Source: Cognatishimia activa
GTDB taxonomy: Bacteria > Pseudomonadota > Alphaproteobacteria > Rhodobacterales > Rhodobacteraceae
Reading direction: 5' to 3'
DNA: 64,000 nt
Assembly (NCBI RefSeq): GCF_026016445.1
Contig: NZ_CP096147.1
Location: 3,012,501-3,076,500, forward strand
Under the pieces are notes generated by a model. It did not search any database. It worked only from the letters and a program-made list of their open reading frames with translations, and was not told the origin of the DNA. Of the stretch, positions 17,243-26,182 are shown piece by piece. Both the position numbers and the translations under genes were made by a program. Every line of letters begins with the position of its first letter. Position 1 is the stretch's first letter.

Positions 17243-18838
17243 ATGGCCCCTAAAGTACTTGTATCTGACAAACTGTCTGAAACCGCCGTTCAAATCTTCC
17301 GCGACCGCGGCATTGATGTTGATTTCATGCCAGACCTTGGCAAAGACAAAGAGAAGCTGGCTGAACTCGTTGGCCAATACGACGGTCTCGCGATCCGCTC
17401 TGCGACCAAAGTCACACCGACCATCTTGGAAGCCGCTACCAACCTGAAAGTGGTTGGCCGTGCAGGTATCGGGACCGACAACGTCGACAAAGAAGCCGCG
17501 TCCAAAAAAGGTGTGATCGTCATGAACACACCATTTGGCAACATGATCACCACCGCGGAACATGCGATTGCGATGATGTTCGCTGTGGCGCGTCAAATCC
17601 CAGAGGCGTCTGAGTCAACTCACGCCGGCAAATGGGAAAAATCCAAGTTCATGGGTGTTGAGCTGACCAACAAGACCCTCGGCGTCATTGGCGCAGGCAA
17701 CATCGGTGGCATCGTGTGTGACCGTGCGCGTGGCCTTAAGATGAAAGTCATCGCGTTTGACCCGTTCCTGTCTGAAGAAAAAGCGGACAAAATGGGCGTC
17801 GAAAAAGTTGAACTCGACGAACTGTTGGGTCGCGCTGACTTCATCACTCTGCACGTGCCATTCATTGCAGGCGTGACCGAAAACATTCTGTCTGCAGAAA
17901 ACCTTGCGAAAACCAAAAAAGGTGTGCGCATCATCAACTGTGCGCGTGGCGGTCTGGTCGACGAGGCGGCTCTGGCGGAACTGCTGAAATCCGGCCATGT
18001 CGCAGGTGCTGCGTTTGACGTATTTGCCGAAGAGCCTGCGAAAGAGAACCCACTCTTCAACTTGCCAAACGTTGTCTGCACACCGCACCTCGGCGCGGCA
18101 ACAACCGAAGCGCAGGAAAACGTGGCGCTGCAAGTGGCTGAACAGATGTCCAACTACCTGCTGACCGGCGCGGTAGAGAACGCATTGAACATGCCATCCG
18201 TTACCGCTGAAGAAGCGAAGGTCATGGGTCCATGGATCAAACTTGCTGATCACCTGGGTGCCTTCGCAGGTCAAATGACCGACGAGCCAATCAAAGCGAT
18301 CAACATCCTATACGATGGTGTCGTTTCAGAAATGAACCTGGAAGCCCTGAACTGTTCCGTGATCGCTGGGATATTGAAGAAGGCCAACCCCGACGTGAAC
18401 ATGGTGTCTGCGCCTGTTGTCGCGAAAGAACGCGGCATGAAGATCTCCACAACCAATCAGGATAAGTCTGGCACTTTCGACGGCTACATCAAAGTGACCG
18501 TAGTTACCGAAAAGCGTGAGCGTTCTGTTGCTGGTACTGTCTTCTCTGATGGCAAACCACGTTTCATCCAGATCAAAGGCATCACTGTGGATGCTGAGAT
18601 CGGTGCGCATATGCTTTACACCACCAACCGCGACGAACCTGGCATCATCGGTGCTCTGGGTCAGACCATGGGTGCGAACGGCGTAAACATCGCGAACTTC
18701 ACATTGGGTCGTGCTGACGTCGGTGGCGAAGCGATTGCGTTGCTCTACGTGGATGAACCGGTACCAGCTGAGGCCCGCGCGGCGCTGGCGGAGACTGATC
18801 TCTTCACACAGATCAAACCGCTTCAGTTCGACGTTTGA
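17243..18838 (+). CDS. serA: D-3-phosphoglycerate dehydrogenase
   Basis: 531 residues, the long form with catalytic, NAD-binding, intervening (allosteric substrate-binding) and C-terminal ACT domains. NAD site GVIGAGNIGGIV (about 150-161); catalytic Arg in NCARGGLVDE, Glu in EEPAKENPLF, His in TPHLGAAT. The last 75 residues form an ACT domain, usually the serine feedback site. It catalyses the first committed step of serine synthesis. It lies 85 bases after serC and is closed by an intrinsic terminator. Confidence 0.97.
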   Translation: MAPKVLVSDKLSETAVQIFRDRGIDVDFMPDLGKDKEKLAELVGQYDGLAIRSATKVTPTILEAATNLKVVGRAGIGTDNVDKEAASKKGVIVMNTPFGNMITTAEHAIAMMFAVARQIPEASESTHAGKWEKSKFMGVELTNKTLGVIGAGNIGGIVCDRARGLKMKVIAFDPFLSEEKADKMGVEKVELDELLGRADFITLHVPFIAGVTENILSAENLAKTKKGVRIINCARGGLVDEAALAELLKSGHVAGAAFDVFAEEPAKENPLFNLPNVVCTPHLGAATTEAQENVALQVAEQMSNYLLTGAVENALNMPSVTAEEAKVMGPWIKLADHLGAFAGQMTDEPIKAINILYDGVVSEMNLEALNCSVIAGILKKANPDVNMVSAPVVAKERGMKISTTNQDKSGTFDGYIKVTVVTEKRERSVAGTVFSDGKPRFIQIKGITVDAEIGAHMLYTTNRDEPGIIGALGQTMGANGVNIANFTLGRADVGGEAIALLYVDEPVPAEARAALAETDLFTQIKPLQFDV

Positions 18839-18860
18839 TCGCTGAAAAATCTAATTGAAA

Positions 18861-18890
18861 GAGTCGTCCCTTTGGGGCGGCTCTTTTGTT
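18861..18890 (+). terminator. Intrinsic terminator of serA
   Basis: GAGTCGTCCC (18861-18870) pairs with GGGGCGGCTC through two G-T wobbles and is followed by TTTTGTTT. It begins 22 bases after the serA stop. Confidence 0.8.
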
Positions 18891-19030
18891 TAGAGCGCGA
18901 GTTTCTGAACAGAAGCCTTTAACTCCCCTTTAACCAAACATCCTGCTTTGCGCCGCAATTGGCGCATGGTTTTGCTCCACCCAAAGCTGCACGGTCAGGT
19001 TGTGGGGGCGTGTAAATGTATAGGTGACAC

Positions 19031-19180
19031 ATGCAGAAAGCACGTCAAATGCAGACAGCAACACAGGCTTCCGGCGCATTCGAGAAGTTTGTGAGCGCTC
19101 AGAAAGAGCAAACTCCAAGCGTGATCCGTTTGATTAATGGGATCGGAGATTCGACGTTGTTTAACAAGTTCAAATACTGA
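19031..19180 (+). CDS. Possible small protein of 49 residues
   Basis: In the 378-base gap between serA and tdh an ORF starts ATG at 19031 (weak AGGTG four bases upstream) and ends TGA at 19178. The product is hydrophilic, mostly helical in look, begins MQKARQMQTATQ and ends with a basic, aromatic STLFNKFKY. An intrinsic terminator starts 10 bases after the stop and the serA terminator lies upstream, so it would be its own transcription unit. Codon choice (GCA/GCG Ala, CGT Arg) is not unlike neighbours. No family is recognised; coding status is uncertain. Confidence 0.4.
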   Translation: MQKARQMQTATQASGAFEKFVSAQKEQTPSVIRLINGIGDSTLFNKFKY

Positions 19181-19189
19181 ACGAAAATA

Positions 19190-19217
19190 CGGCGGGCTTG
19201 GCCCGCCGCATTTCTTT
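19190..19217. terminator. Bidirectional intrinsic terminator
   Basis: GGCGGGC (19191-19197) and GCCCGCC (19201-19207) form a 7-bp GC stem with a TTG loop. Plus-strand read-out meets TTTCTTTT; minus-strand read-out meets GTATTTTCG. It can end both the small ORF and the convergent kbl-tdh operon. Confidence 0.8.
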
Positions 19218-20263
19218 TAGCGCCAATTCAGAACCACTTTGCCCGATCGGCCGGATTGCATAGCCGCGAACCCATCCCGGAAATCATCCACGTCAAAGTT
19301 GTGCGTAATCACACGGCTAACATCCAGTCCATTTTGAAGCATGGCAATCATCTTGTACCAGGTCTCAAACATCTCTCGGCCATAGACGCCCTTGATAGTG
19401 ATGGCCTTGAAAACAATGCGCCCCCAGTTCACAGGGGATTCACCTGGTGGGATGCCAAGCAGCGCAATTTTGCCGCCCATCACCAGTGCCTCAACCATTT
19501 GATCCAGAGCTTTCTGGTTTCCCGACATTTCGAGACCAACGTCAAATCCCTGCGTCAAACCAAGTTCGGCGATCACATCATTGAGGTCTTCCTTGGTGAC
19601 ATTCACTGGACGCACAGTTGGCACGACATGTTCGGCAAGCTCCAAGCGATCCTGATTGATATCGGTGATTACCACATTGCGCGCGCCTGCATGGCGTGCG
19701 ACGGCCGCTGCCATGATGCCAATTGGTCCGGCACCTGTGATCAATACATCTTCGCCAAGCAATTCAAAACTGAGCGCGGTGTGCACAGCATTACCCAGCG
19801 GATCAAGGATCGCTCCGATTTCATCCGGAATGTCATCGGGCAGCGGGACCACGTTGAATGCTGGCAACTTCAGATACTGGGCAAAGGCCCCTTGGACATT
19901 CACACCAATTCCACGTGTGCCAGGGTCGAGATGAAATTTGCCAGCGCGGCTTTGGCGGCTGTCGGTCTCGATCAGGTGGCCTTCTCCTGAACATCTCTGT
20001 CCTACTTTCAGGACATTTACATCGCGACCGACTTCGACGATTTCGCCTGCGAATTCGTGACCGGTAATCATGGGAACTGGCACAGTATGACTGGCCCAAT
20101 CATCCCAGTTCCAGATGTGAATGTCGGTCCCGCAGATGCCGGTTTTGTTGATCCGGATTAAAACCTCGTCGTCGCCGATTTCCGGCACAGGCGCCTGCAC
20201 CATCCACAAGCCTTCTTCCGGGCGGGACTTTTCAAGTGCTTTCATTGTGTTTGGCAGGGTCAT
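19217..20263 (-). CDS. tdh: L-threonine 3-dehydrogenase, structural-zinc cysteines replaced
   Basis: 348 residues, medium-chain zinc dehydrogenase. Catalytic-zinc region [15 protein letters not shown] and [11 protein letters not shown] are intact, as is the NAD motif [18 protein letters not shown]. It oxidises L-threonine to 2-amino-3-ketobutyrate, used by Kbl. Odd point: the lobe that in E. coli Tdh carries the four structural-zinc cysteines (C-x2-C-x2-C-x7-C) reads [19 protein letters not shown] here, with Glu, Ser, Ser and Asp in their places. The structural zinc is therefore probably absent. The ATG overlaps the kbl stop by 4 bases (ATGA), so the two are one operon transcribed kbl then tdh. 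Confidence 0.94.
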   Translation of the reverse strand: MTLPNTMKALEKSRPEEGLWMVQAPVPEIGDDEVLIRINKTGICGTDIHIWNWDDWASHTVPVPMITGHEFAGEIVEVGRDVNVLKVGQRCSGEGHLIETDSRQSRAGKFHLDPGTRGIGVNVQGAFAQYLKLPAFNVVPLPDDIPDEIGAILDPLGNAVHTALSFELLGEDVLITGAGPIGIMAAAVARHAGARNVVITDINQDRLELAEHVVPTVRPVNVTKEDLNDVIAELGLTQGFDVGLEMSGNQKALDQMVEALVMGGKIALLGIPPGESPVNWGRIVFKAITIKGVYGREMFETWYKMIAMLQNGLDVSRVITHNFDVDDFRDGFAAMQSGRSGKVVLNWR

Positions 20264-21447
20264 GATATCACGCCAATGGCTCTGCCGACGTTGCCAAAGG
20301 CAGCGAGGGCACGGTCGAGCTCATCCTTGGTTAGGGATGCATTCATCTGAGTACGAATGCGGGCCTGTCCACGCGGAACCACCGGGAAAAAGAAGCCTGA
20401 CACATAGACGCCTTCGTCAAACAATTGTCGCGCCATTTCCTGCGCGAGCTTCGCATCTCCGAGCATTACCGGAATGATCGCATGTTCACCTTCCAGCAGG
20501 TCGAACCCAAGTTTGGTCAGACCTTCGCGCCAGTAACGGGCATTTTCAAACAGTTGCGCCCGTAGATCTTCGCCTTCTTCGACAAGTCGAATGGCTTCGA
20601 TTCCAGCAGCAACAATGCTTGGCGGCAGCGAGTTGGAGAACAGATAGGGCCGCGCGCGCTGCCGCAGAAGGTCAATCACTGGCTGCGGCCCAGCGATATA
20701 ACCGCCGATGGCCCCCCCAAGTGCTTTGCCCAACGTCCCTGTCAGAATGTCGACGTCCACGCCGAAGTGATCCGGAGTGCCCGCGCCGCGTGGCCCCATA
20801 AAGCCGGTGGCGTGGCAGTCATCGACCATGACGATAGCGTCGTACTCTTTCGCCAATCGCGTGATCTCTGGCAGGTTTGCCAAATATCCGTCCATGGAAA
20901 ACACACCATCAGTTGCGATCATGATATGGCGCGCGCCTTCATTACGGGCGTGTTTCAGTGTCTCTTCCAGATCGGTCATGTCGCTGTTCATGTAGCGATA
21001 GCGTTTCGCCTTGCAGAGACGAATGCCGTCGATGATGGACGCATGGTTCAGGCTGTCAGAGACAATTGCATCTTCCGGCCCGAGTAAGGGTTCAAACAAG
21101 CCGCCGTTGGCGTCAAAGCAGGCGGCAAAGAGGATGCTGTCGTCTTTGTTCAGGAACTTGGCGATCCGCTGTTCCAGCTCGCGGTGGATATCCTGCGTGC
21201 CACAGATGAAGCGCACCGAGGCCATGCCGAAGCCCTTCGGATCCATCGTATCCTTGGCCGCTTTGATCAGGTCGGGGTGATCCGCCAGTCCGAGGTAGTT
21301 GTTGGCACAGAGGTTGATGACCTTGTGATCTCCCACCTCAATCTCTCCCCCCTGAGGGGAGGTGATCATTCGCTCGCGCTTCATCAGACCTTCGGCTTCG
21401 ATCTGTTCGAGAGTGGCGTTGATATGCGCGATGAATTGATCAGACAT
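20260..21447 (-). CDS. kbl: Glycine C-acetyltransferase (2-amino-3-ketobutyrate CoA ligase)
   Basis: 395 residues, alpha-oxoamine synthase family. [12 protein letters not shown] near the N-terminus, [17 protein letters not shown] and the PLP lysine in [14 protein letters not shown] are all present. It cleaves 2-amino-3-ketobutyrate with CoA into glycine and acetyl-CoA, completing threonine breakdown begun by Tdh. The start is preceded by AAGGAG. Its promoter region (21463-21539) is rich in symmetric elements, suggesting regulation; the XRE-cupin gene just upstream on the same strand is a candidate regulator. Confidence 0.96.
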   Translation of the reverse strand: MSDQFIAHINATLEQIEAEGLMKRERMITSPQGGEIEVGDHKVINLCANNYLGLADHPDLIKAAKDTMDPKGFGMASVRFICGTQDIHRELEQRIAKFLNKDDSILFAACFDANGGLFEPLLGPEDAIVSDSLNHASIIDGIRLCKAKRYRYMNSDMTDLEETLKHARNEGARHIMIATDGVFSMDGYLANLPEITRLAKEYDAIVMVDDCHATGFMGPRGAGTPDHFGVDVDILTGTLGKALGGAIGGYIAGPQPVIDLLRQRARPYLFSNSLPPSIVAAGIEAIRLVEEGEDLRAQLFENARYWREGLTKLGFDLLEGEHAIIPVMLGDAKLAQEMARQLFDEGVYVSGFFFPVVPRGQARIRTQMNASLTKDELDRALAAFGNVGRAIGVIS

Positions 21448-21462
21448 GTGCGTGACTCCTTG

Positions 21463-21539
21463 ATTACGGATGCACCTCTACCATAGCGGAAAAAATTCCG
21501 GAATAGGGGAATTTCGATATGGCGGAAAACATCCGTAAT
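21463..21539 (-). promoter_or_regulatory. Nested dyads in the kbl-tdh promoter
   Basis: ATTACGGATG (21463-21472) is the exact reverse complement of CATCCGTAAT (21530-21539). Almost exactly at their centre sits the palindrome ATTCCGGAAT (21495-21504). GCGGAAAA occurs twice as a direct repeat (21486-21493 and 21522-21529). Half-sites of CGGA/TCCG type recur about every 36 bases. The pattern suggests a multi-site operator. Confidence 0.55.
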
Positions 21540-21560
21540 ACTGGAAACTTCATTAGAGCG

Positions 21561-21587
21561 AAAAAAACCCGCCGGGTCAGGGCGGGT
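21561..21587 (-). terminator. Intrinsic terminator of the XRE-cupin gene
   Basis: On the minus strand ACCCGCC (21581-21587 complement) pairs with GGCGGGT (21567-21573 complement) and is followed by seven T residues. It isolates the regulator gene from kbl-tdh. Confidence 0.8.
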
Positions 21588-21613
21588 CGATCTCAGCGCT
21601 GGTAGGCTTTAGA

Positions 21614-22177
21614 TTAGGCGTTTTGCACAACCAACAATGCACGGGCTGGGCCGTTCATGGCCTCAATCCGATGCGGCACGTCCGCCGCATAACGCGCTGT
21701 GTCACCGGCATGCACCTCTTCGGTCGCATTACCCGAGACAACACGGACTCGGCCTTCGATCACGGTCAGATGCTCTCTGGTGCCACGTGCGTGGGCTTTG
21801 CTGTCAAGCTGTCCATGGCGCGTAAATCGCAGGTCATAGAGCTCGTGATGACCCGCGTCTTCAGGTGGAGAGAGGATGCGAATGTTGCAGCCTTCGCCAC
21901 GGTTTTCGATAGAAGGCGTATTAGCGGCGCGCAGAACCTCGACGCGATCAACGGCTTCGCCATCTTCTAGGAGCCCCGCGAAATCCACCTGCAATGCACG
22001 CGTCAGATTCCAGAGTGTCGCAATCGTTGGGCTGCTTTCACCGCGTTCAATCTGGCTGACCATGGAACGTGAGACGCCAGACAGTTTCGCAACAGCGTCC
22101 AGTGATAGTCCTTGCGCGCGGCGGGCATCCTTCAGGCGGGCAGGAAGGAGGTTGAGAATTTCGCTATCGGTATTCAT
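21614..22177 (-). CDS. XRE-family regulator with C-terminal cupin domain
   Basis: 187 residues. The helix-turn-helix occupies about residues 12-66 (LKDARRAQGLSLDAVAKLSG, SRSMVSQIERGESSPTIATL), and a cupin barrel about 110-185 with HLTVIEGRVRV and HAGDTARYAADVPHRIEA. This class (SutR/PuuR-like) senses small amines, amino acids or oxidised sulfur compounds. ATG at 22177 fits family length; a longer frame to 22255 would overlap yaaA. It is separated from kbl by its own terminator. Because it precedes threonine catabolism genes and the kbl promoter carries dyads, it may regulate them; this is inference. Confidence 0.88.
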   Translation of the reverse strand: MNTDSEILNLLPARLKDARRAQGLSLDAVAKLSGVSRSMVSQIERGESSPTIATLWNLTRALQVDFAGLLEDGEAVDRVEVLRAANTPSIENRGEGCNIRILSPPEDAGHHELYDLRFTRHGQLDSKAHARGTREHLTVIEGRVRVVSGNATEEVHAGDTARYAADVPHRIEAMNGPARALLVVQNA

Positions 22178-22208
22178 GCCTATGACCTGCCCGCTTGGCG
22201 CGTATGTG

Positions 22209-22988
22209 TCAACTCGCGGTTTCAGGATAGTCTCGCAGGAAAACCCACTTATCACCTTCGCTCATCTCAGGCTGGTATGCATAGCCGCCAAGATCGAAGT
22301 CTTTGATACCTTCGGCCTCGGTCAAACGGTTCTGGATGATGAAGCGCGCCATGCTGCCACGGGCCTTTTTGGCAAAAAAGCTGACGATCTTTGGTTGCCC
22401 GTTTTTGAGTTCCATGAAAACCGGGGTGATCACTCGCAACTTCAGGCGTTTCAGGTCAACAGCGCCGAAATATTCCTGAGAGGCGCAGTTGATCAATGTC
22501 TCGGTGCCGATCTCCTCGGCCTGAGCATTCAGGTTCTTGGAGAGTGTGTCGCGCCAGAATTCATAGAGGTTCTTACCGCGGCGGGTTTTTAAACGGCTTC
22601 CCATTTCAAGACGGTAAGGCTGAATCGCATCAAGCGGACGCAAAACGCCATATAGGCCTGACAGAATACGTAGGTGGTCCTGCGCCCAGGTCATTTCATC
22701 CTGATCAAGCGACTTGGCTTCCAGACCAATGTAAGTGTCCCCCGCAAACGCATAAGCCGCTGGACGGGTTGCATAGGTATCAGGCTCCATCTCGAAGGCT
22801 TTGAACCGGTCCCGGTTCAGCTTTGCCAAATCCGGGCTGAGGTCCATCAGTTTTTGCAGATTGCCGAGCGTTAAATTGCGCGCTGTTTTCACGAGCTTTT
22901 CGGCCTCGTCGTGCAGGGCCGGCGTGGTTGTCTCGGTTGCGACGGGATCCCAATCCAGGCGCTTGGCCGGGGAAACGACGACTAACAT
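22209..22988 (-). CDS. yaaA: Peroxide stress protein YaaA (DUF328)
   Basis: 259 residues, the normal length. It opens MLVVVSPAKRLDW and contains LSGLYGVLRPLDAIQPYRLEMG and NCASQEYFGAVD, hallmarks of YaaA. The E. coli homologue lowers free iron and DNA damage under peroxide stress and binds DNA. ATG at 22988 has GAAGGAG upstream; the longer frame to 23060 overlaps recQ and is rejected. It follows recQ by 31 bases on the same strand, so the two may be co-transcribed. Confidence 0.93.
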   Translation of the reverse strand: MLVVVSPAKRLDWDPVATETTTPALHDEAEKLVKTARNLTLGNLQKLMDLSPDLAKLNRDRFKAFEMEPDTYATRPAAYAFAGDTYIGLEAKSLDQDEMTWAQDHLRILSGLYGVLRPLDAIQPYRLEMGSRLKTRRGKNLYEFWRDTLSKNLNAQAEEIGTETLINCASQEYFGAVDLKRLKLRVITPVFMELKNGQPKIVSFFAKKARGSMARFIIQNRLTEAEGIKDFDLGGYAYQPEMSEGDKWVFLRDYPETAS

Positions 22989-23019
22989 GGCTGCTCCTTC
23001 ACCTCTGGTTTCATGAGAC

Positions 23020-25056
23020 TTAGTCCGCGTTGTGCAGGACGTCCAGAAATGCTGTTGCAAATCGTTGTGAACGTTTGTCGCCCAGCAGGCGTTGCATGGC
23101 GCTTTCGTCCGATGGACGCATCTCGGCGACTTTTGCGAGCAGTGATGCAGAACAGGTCAGAGGCTTGTCGATACCCTCTGGTCCGCGCGCCAGATCGGCT
23201 TGGGCTTCCAGCAGGCGGTCATAGACATCGCCCGCCTGACGACCGGCCAGTTTGCGACGGCTTGGATGCACAGCTTCGGCTTCACCATTGATGACTTCCA
23301 GAAAGGCATCGCCATAGCGGTCGAGTTTCTTTGCGCCGACGCCACCGACCCGCGCCATGTCGTCAAGCGACGAGGGGCGGGTTTCGGCCATTTCAATCAG
23401 CGTGCGATCGTTGAAGATAACGTAAGCCGGGACCTTAGCGGCCTCAGCCAGCGCACGGCGTTTGGCTTTCAGGGCGGAAAGCAACGGCGCATCTTCTTCG
23501 TTCACCAGTGCTTTTACAGCCGGGCGACGAGTGGCCTTGCGGATACTGTCTTTGCGCAGCTGGATCGAGGCTTCGCCCCGCAGGATCGGTAGCGCATCAT
23601 CGGTCATACGCAGGGCGCCGTGGCGTTCCGGATCGGGCCGGATCAGGTCATGTCCCATCATCTGGCGGAACACGGCTTGCCACTGCCGTTTGTCAAATTC
23701 CTTGCCGACGCCGAATGTCGGCAGTGCATCGTGGCCCTTCTGGCGCATACGGTCGGTTTCATTGCCCAAGAGCACATCAATGAGGTGTCCAGAGCCAAAC
23801 CATTCCCCGGTGCGCAGGATGGCTGAAAGCGCTTTGCGTACACCTTCGGTGCCGTCAAAGACTTCGGCGGGCGTGTCGCAGAGATCACATTTCCCGCAGG
23901 TGACCTGGGTTTCTCCGAAATACCGCAGCAAAGTGGAGCGGCGGCAATGCAGTGCTTCTGCCAGACCCAAAAGCGCGTTTAGGCGTGCATGATCTGCGGC
24001 ACGGCGTTCGGGTGGGGCGAGGCCTTCGTCGATTTGCGAGCGGCGCAGGCGGATGTCTTCAGGACCAAACAATGTGAGTGTTTCCGCAGGCGCGCCATCC
24101 CGGCCCGCACGGCCGATTTCCTGATAATAGGATTCGATGGATTTCGGCAGATCCGCATGCGCGACCCAGCGGATGTCGGGCTTGTCGATGCCCATGCCAA
24201 AAGCAACCGTTGCCACGACGATCAGCCCGTCTTCGCGCTGGAATCGGGTCTCGACCCAGCGGCGGTCGTCAGGGTCCATGCCGCCATGATAGTGGTCTGC
24301 GGAATGACCTGCATCGCGTAGCGCTTTCGCCAGGGCTTCGGTTTTAGCGCGTGTACCACAGTAGACGATGCCTGATTGGCCTTTGCGCGCATCGGCGAAA
24401 TCTAGAATCTGTTTGCGCGGGCTGTCTTTGGCCGCGAAAGCCAGATGAATGTTGGGCCGGTCAAACCCGTGCAGGAAGGTTTCCGGTGCTTCGCCGTCAA
24501 ACAAACGATGCACGATTTCTTCACGGGTCTCTTTGTCAGCGGTCGCAGTGAACGCCGCCACCGGCACGTCGAGCGTGCGGCGCAGCTCTCCAATACGTAG
24601 ATAATCCGGGCGGAAATCATGACCCCATTGGCTGACGCAATGGGCTTCGTCGACAGCAATCATCGAGACGCCAATCCGACGTAACATGCCAAGAGCAGCA
24701 CCAGACGCCAGTCGCTCTGGCGCGATGTATAGGAGTTTCAGGCGGCCTGTTTCGATGGCCTCCCAGACTTCGGCGGTTTCTTCTTCGGTGTTCCCTGAGG
24801 TCAAAGCGCCTGCTTCAACGCCAGCCTCCCGCAGGGCGCGGACTTGATCACGCATCAAGGCGATCAGAGGCGAGATCACAACAGTGATCCCGTCTCGCAT
24901 CAAAGCTGGCAGTTGGAAACAGAGTGACTTACCGCCACCTGTGGGCATGATCGCAAGAACGTTTTGTCCGGCGGCGACGGCATCCACGATCTCTTCCTGG
25001 CCGGGTCGAAACCCGTCAAACCCAAAGATGTCGCGCAAAAGCGATGCGGCGGCCAT
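23020..25056 (-). CDS. recQ: ATP-dependent DNA helicase RecQ
   Basis: 678 residues. Walker A MPTGGGKSLCFQLPA, DEAH box IAVDEAHCVSQWGHDFRPDY, motif VI QEIGRAGRDG, then the RecQ C-terminal zinc-binding cysteines (CGKCDLCD) and a helix-rich C-terminal region with an HRDC-like domain. It unwinds DNA 3' to 5' in recombinational repair. The start has AGGAAAC upstream. Downstream yaaA on the same strand suggests a stress and repair unit. Confidence 0.95.
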   Translation of the reverse strand: MAAASLLRDIFGFDGFRPGQEEIVDAVAAGQNVLAIMPTGGGKSLCFQLPALMRDGITVVISPLIALMRDQVRALREAGVEAGALTSGNTEEETAEVWEAIETGRLKLLYIAPERLASGAALGMLRRIGVSMIAVDEAHCVSQWGHDFRPDYLRIGELRRTLDVPVAAFTATADKETREEIVHRLFDGEAPETFLHGFDRPNIHLAFAAKDSPRKQILDFADARKGQSGIVYCGTRAKTEALAKALRDAGHSADHYHGGMDPDDRRWVETRFQREDGLIVVATVAFGMGIDKPDIRWVAHADLPKSIESYYQEIGRAGRDGAPAETLTLFGPEDIRLRRSQIDEGLAPPERRAADHARLNALLGLAEALHCRRSTLLRYFGETQVTCGKCDLCDTPAEVFDGTEGVRKALSAILRTGEWFGSGHLIDVLLGNETDRMRQKGHDALPTFGVGKEFDKRQWQAVFRQMMGHDLIRPDPERHGALRMTDDALPILRGEASIQLRKDSIRKATRRPAVKALVNEEDAPLLSALKAKRRALAEAAKVPAYVIFNDRTLIEMAETRPSSLDDMARVGGVGAKKLDRYGDAFLEVINGEAEAVHPSRRKLAGRQAGDVYDRLLEAQADLARGPEGIDKPLTCSASLLAKVAEMRPSDESAMQRLLGDKRSQRFATAFLDVLHNAD

Positions 25057-25132
25057 GATGTTTCCTGCGATGAAGTCTGCTCGTTCGCAGGAAATGAATC
25101 ACATACCGCGGGTTGCAGCAAGGTTAATGGGC

Positions 25133-25414
25133 TTAGAAAAAGACCTGCGGCACCACAAAGTCACGTAGCCAGATCACCAGAATGAAAACCACCAGCGGCG
25201 CGAGGTCCAGCGGGTTGGTATTTGGCAGAACGTTGCGGACAGGGCGATAGACCGGCTCTAGCAGGCGGTTCAATCCATACCAGATTTGGGCAACCAGCTG
25301 CTGGTGCAGATTCAGAACATTAAAGTTGATCAGCCAGCTCATGATGATGTGGATCAGCATGATGAAGAACATGGCGTTCAGCACGAGCATAAAAAGGGCA
25401 CCAATTGCGGCCAC
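25133..25414 (-). CDS. YggT family membrane protein
   Basis: About 93 residues with two hydrophobic segments flanking the conserved middle GLNRLLEPVYRPVRNVLPN, which identifies the YggT/YlmG family, linked in other organisms to osmotic stress and membrane or chloroplast distribution. Two in-frame GTG codons compete. The one at 25423 overlaps the Shine-Dalgarno AAAGGAG, whereas GTG at 25414 is spaced 8 bases from it and is preferred. It lies upstream of recQ and is divergent from the thioesterase gene. Confidence 0.9.
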   Translation of the reverse strand: MAAIGALFMLVLNAMFFIMLIHIIMSWLINFNVLNLHQQLVAQIWYGLNRLLEPVYRPVRNVLPNTNPLDLAPLVVFILVIWLRDFVVPQVFF

Positions 25415-25552
25415 GACGATCACTCCTTTGATTTCCTGAGCACACAGTTAAGCGTCGTGACGTCAAATCACAAGATGCCGCGAGGTCAACGGAGCTCATC
25501 GGTTGACGTGCAACACGAGCGTGTCGATGTGTGGGAGCGAAGGAGTGTATCC

Positions 25553-26116
25553 GTGTATCCGTATTTGCGTATGATTTGGGGCTGGCAGCGTGCAAAGAGT
25601 CAGCCGAAGTTGGCGGTAAATGCCATGCATGTGTCAAGCCACCGGTGCTGGCCGCAGGACATCGACATGTGGATGGAACTCAACAACGGCCGTACCCTGA
25701 CGATATATGATCTTGGCCGCATCCCGATGGGCGTTCGGGTGGGGCTCATGGACGCCTTGAAACGAGAGCGTTGGGGGCTGACTGTTGCGGGAAGTGTTGT
25801 TCGCTATCGCCGGCGGATTCTGCCGTTTGAGAAATTCGAAATGCGCAGCCGTGGACTATTTTGGGACGACAAGTTTTTCTACGTTGAACAGTCAATTTGG
25901 AAAAAGAGCGGCGAATGCGCCAATCACGCGGTGTTCCGGACTGCGATAACGGACAAGTCTGGTATTGTTCCCCCAGATCGTGTGCTAGCCGCTTTGGGGC
26001 ATGAAGGCCCGTCCCCCCTCGCACCAGAGTGGGTACAGCAATGGTTGAAAGCCGAAGAAATGCGACCTTGGCCACCAATGCAGGATTTGCCGATGCAGCA
26101 AGAGAAAGCCGCTTAA
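25553..26116 (+). CDS. Thioesterase-like (hotdog-fold) protein
   Basis: About 187 residues from GTG at 25553, chosen because AAGGAG lies 7 bases upstream; the frame is open much further left but without support. The conserved stretch HRCWPQDIDMWMELNNGRT followed by YDLGRIP is typical of the 4HBT_2-like acyl-CoA thioesterases common in Rhodobacteraceae. It probably hydrolyses an acyl-CoA; chain specificity is unknown. It is followed on the same strand by the MFS gene after 66 bases. Confidence 0.78.
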   Translation: MYPYLRMIWGWQRAKSQPKLAVNAMHVSSHRCWPQDIDMWMELNNGRTLTIYDLGRIPMGVRVGLMDALKRERWGLTVAGSVVRYRRRILPFEKFEMRSRGLFWDDKFFYVEQSIWKKSGECANHAVFRTAITDKSGIVPPDRVLAALGHEGPSPLAPEWVQQWLKAEEMRPWPPMQDLPMQQEKAA

Positions 26117-26182
26117 GACAAGGAATTGCTTGCGCAGACTGCGTTACCCTGCGTAAGTCGGTTCAGACATTTGGGGATTGTC

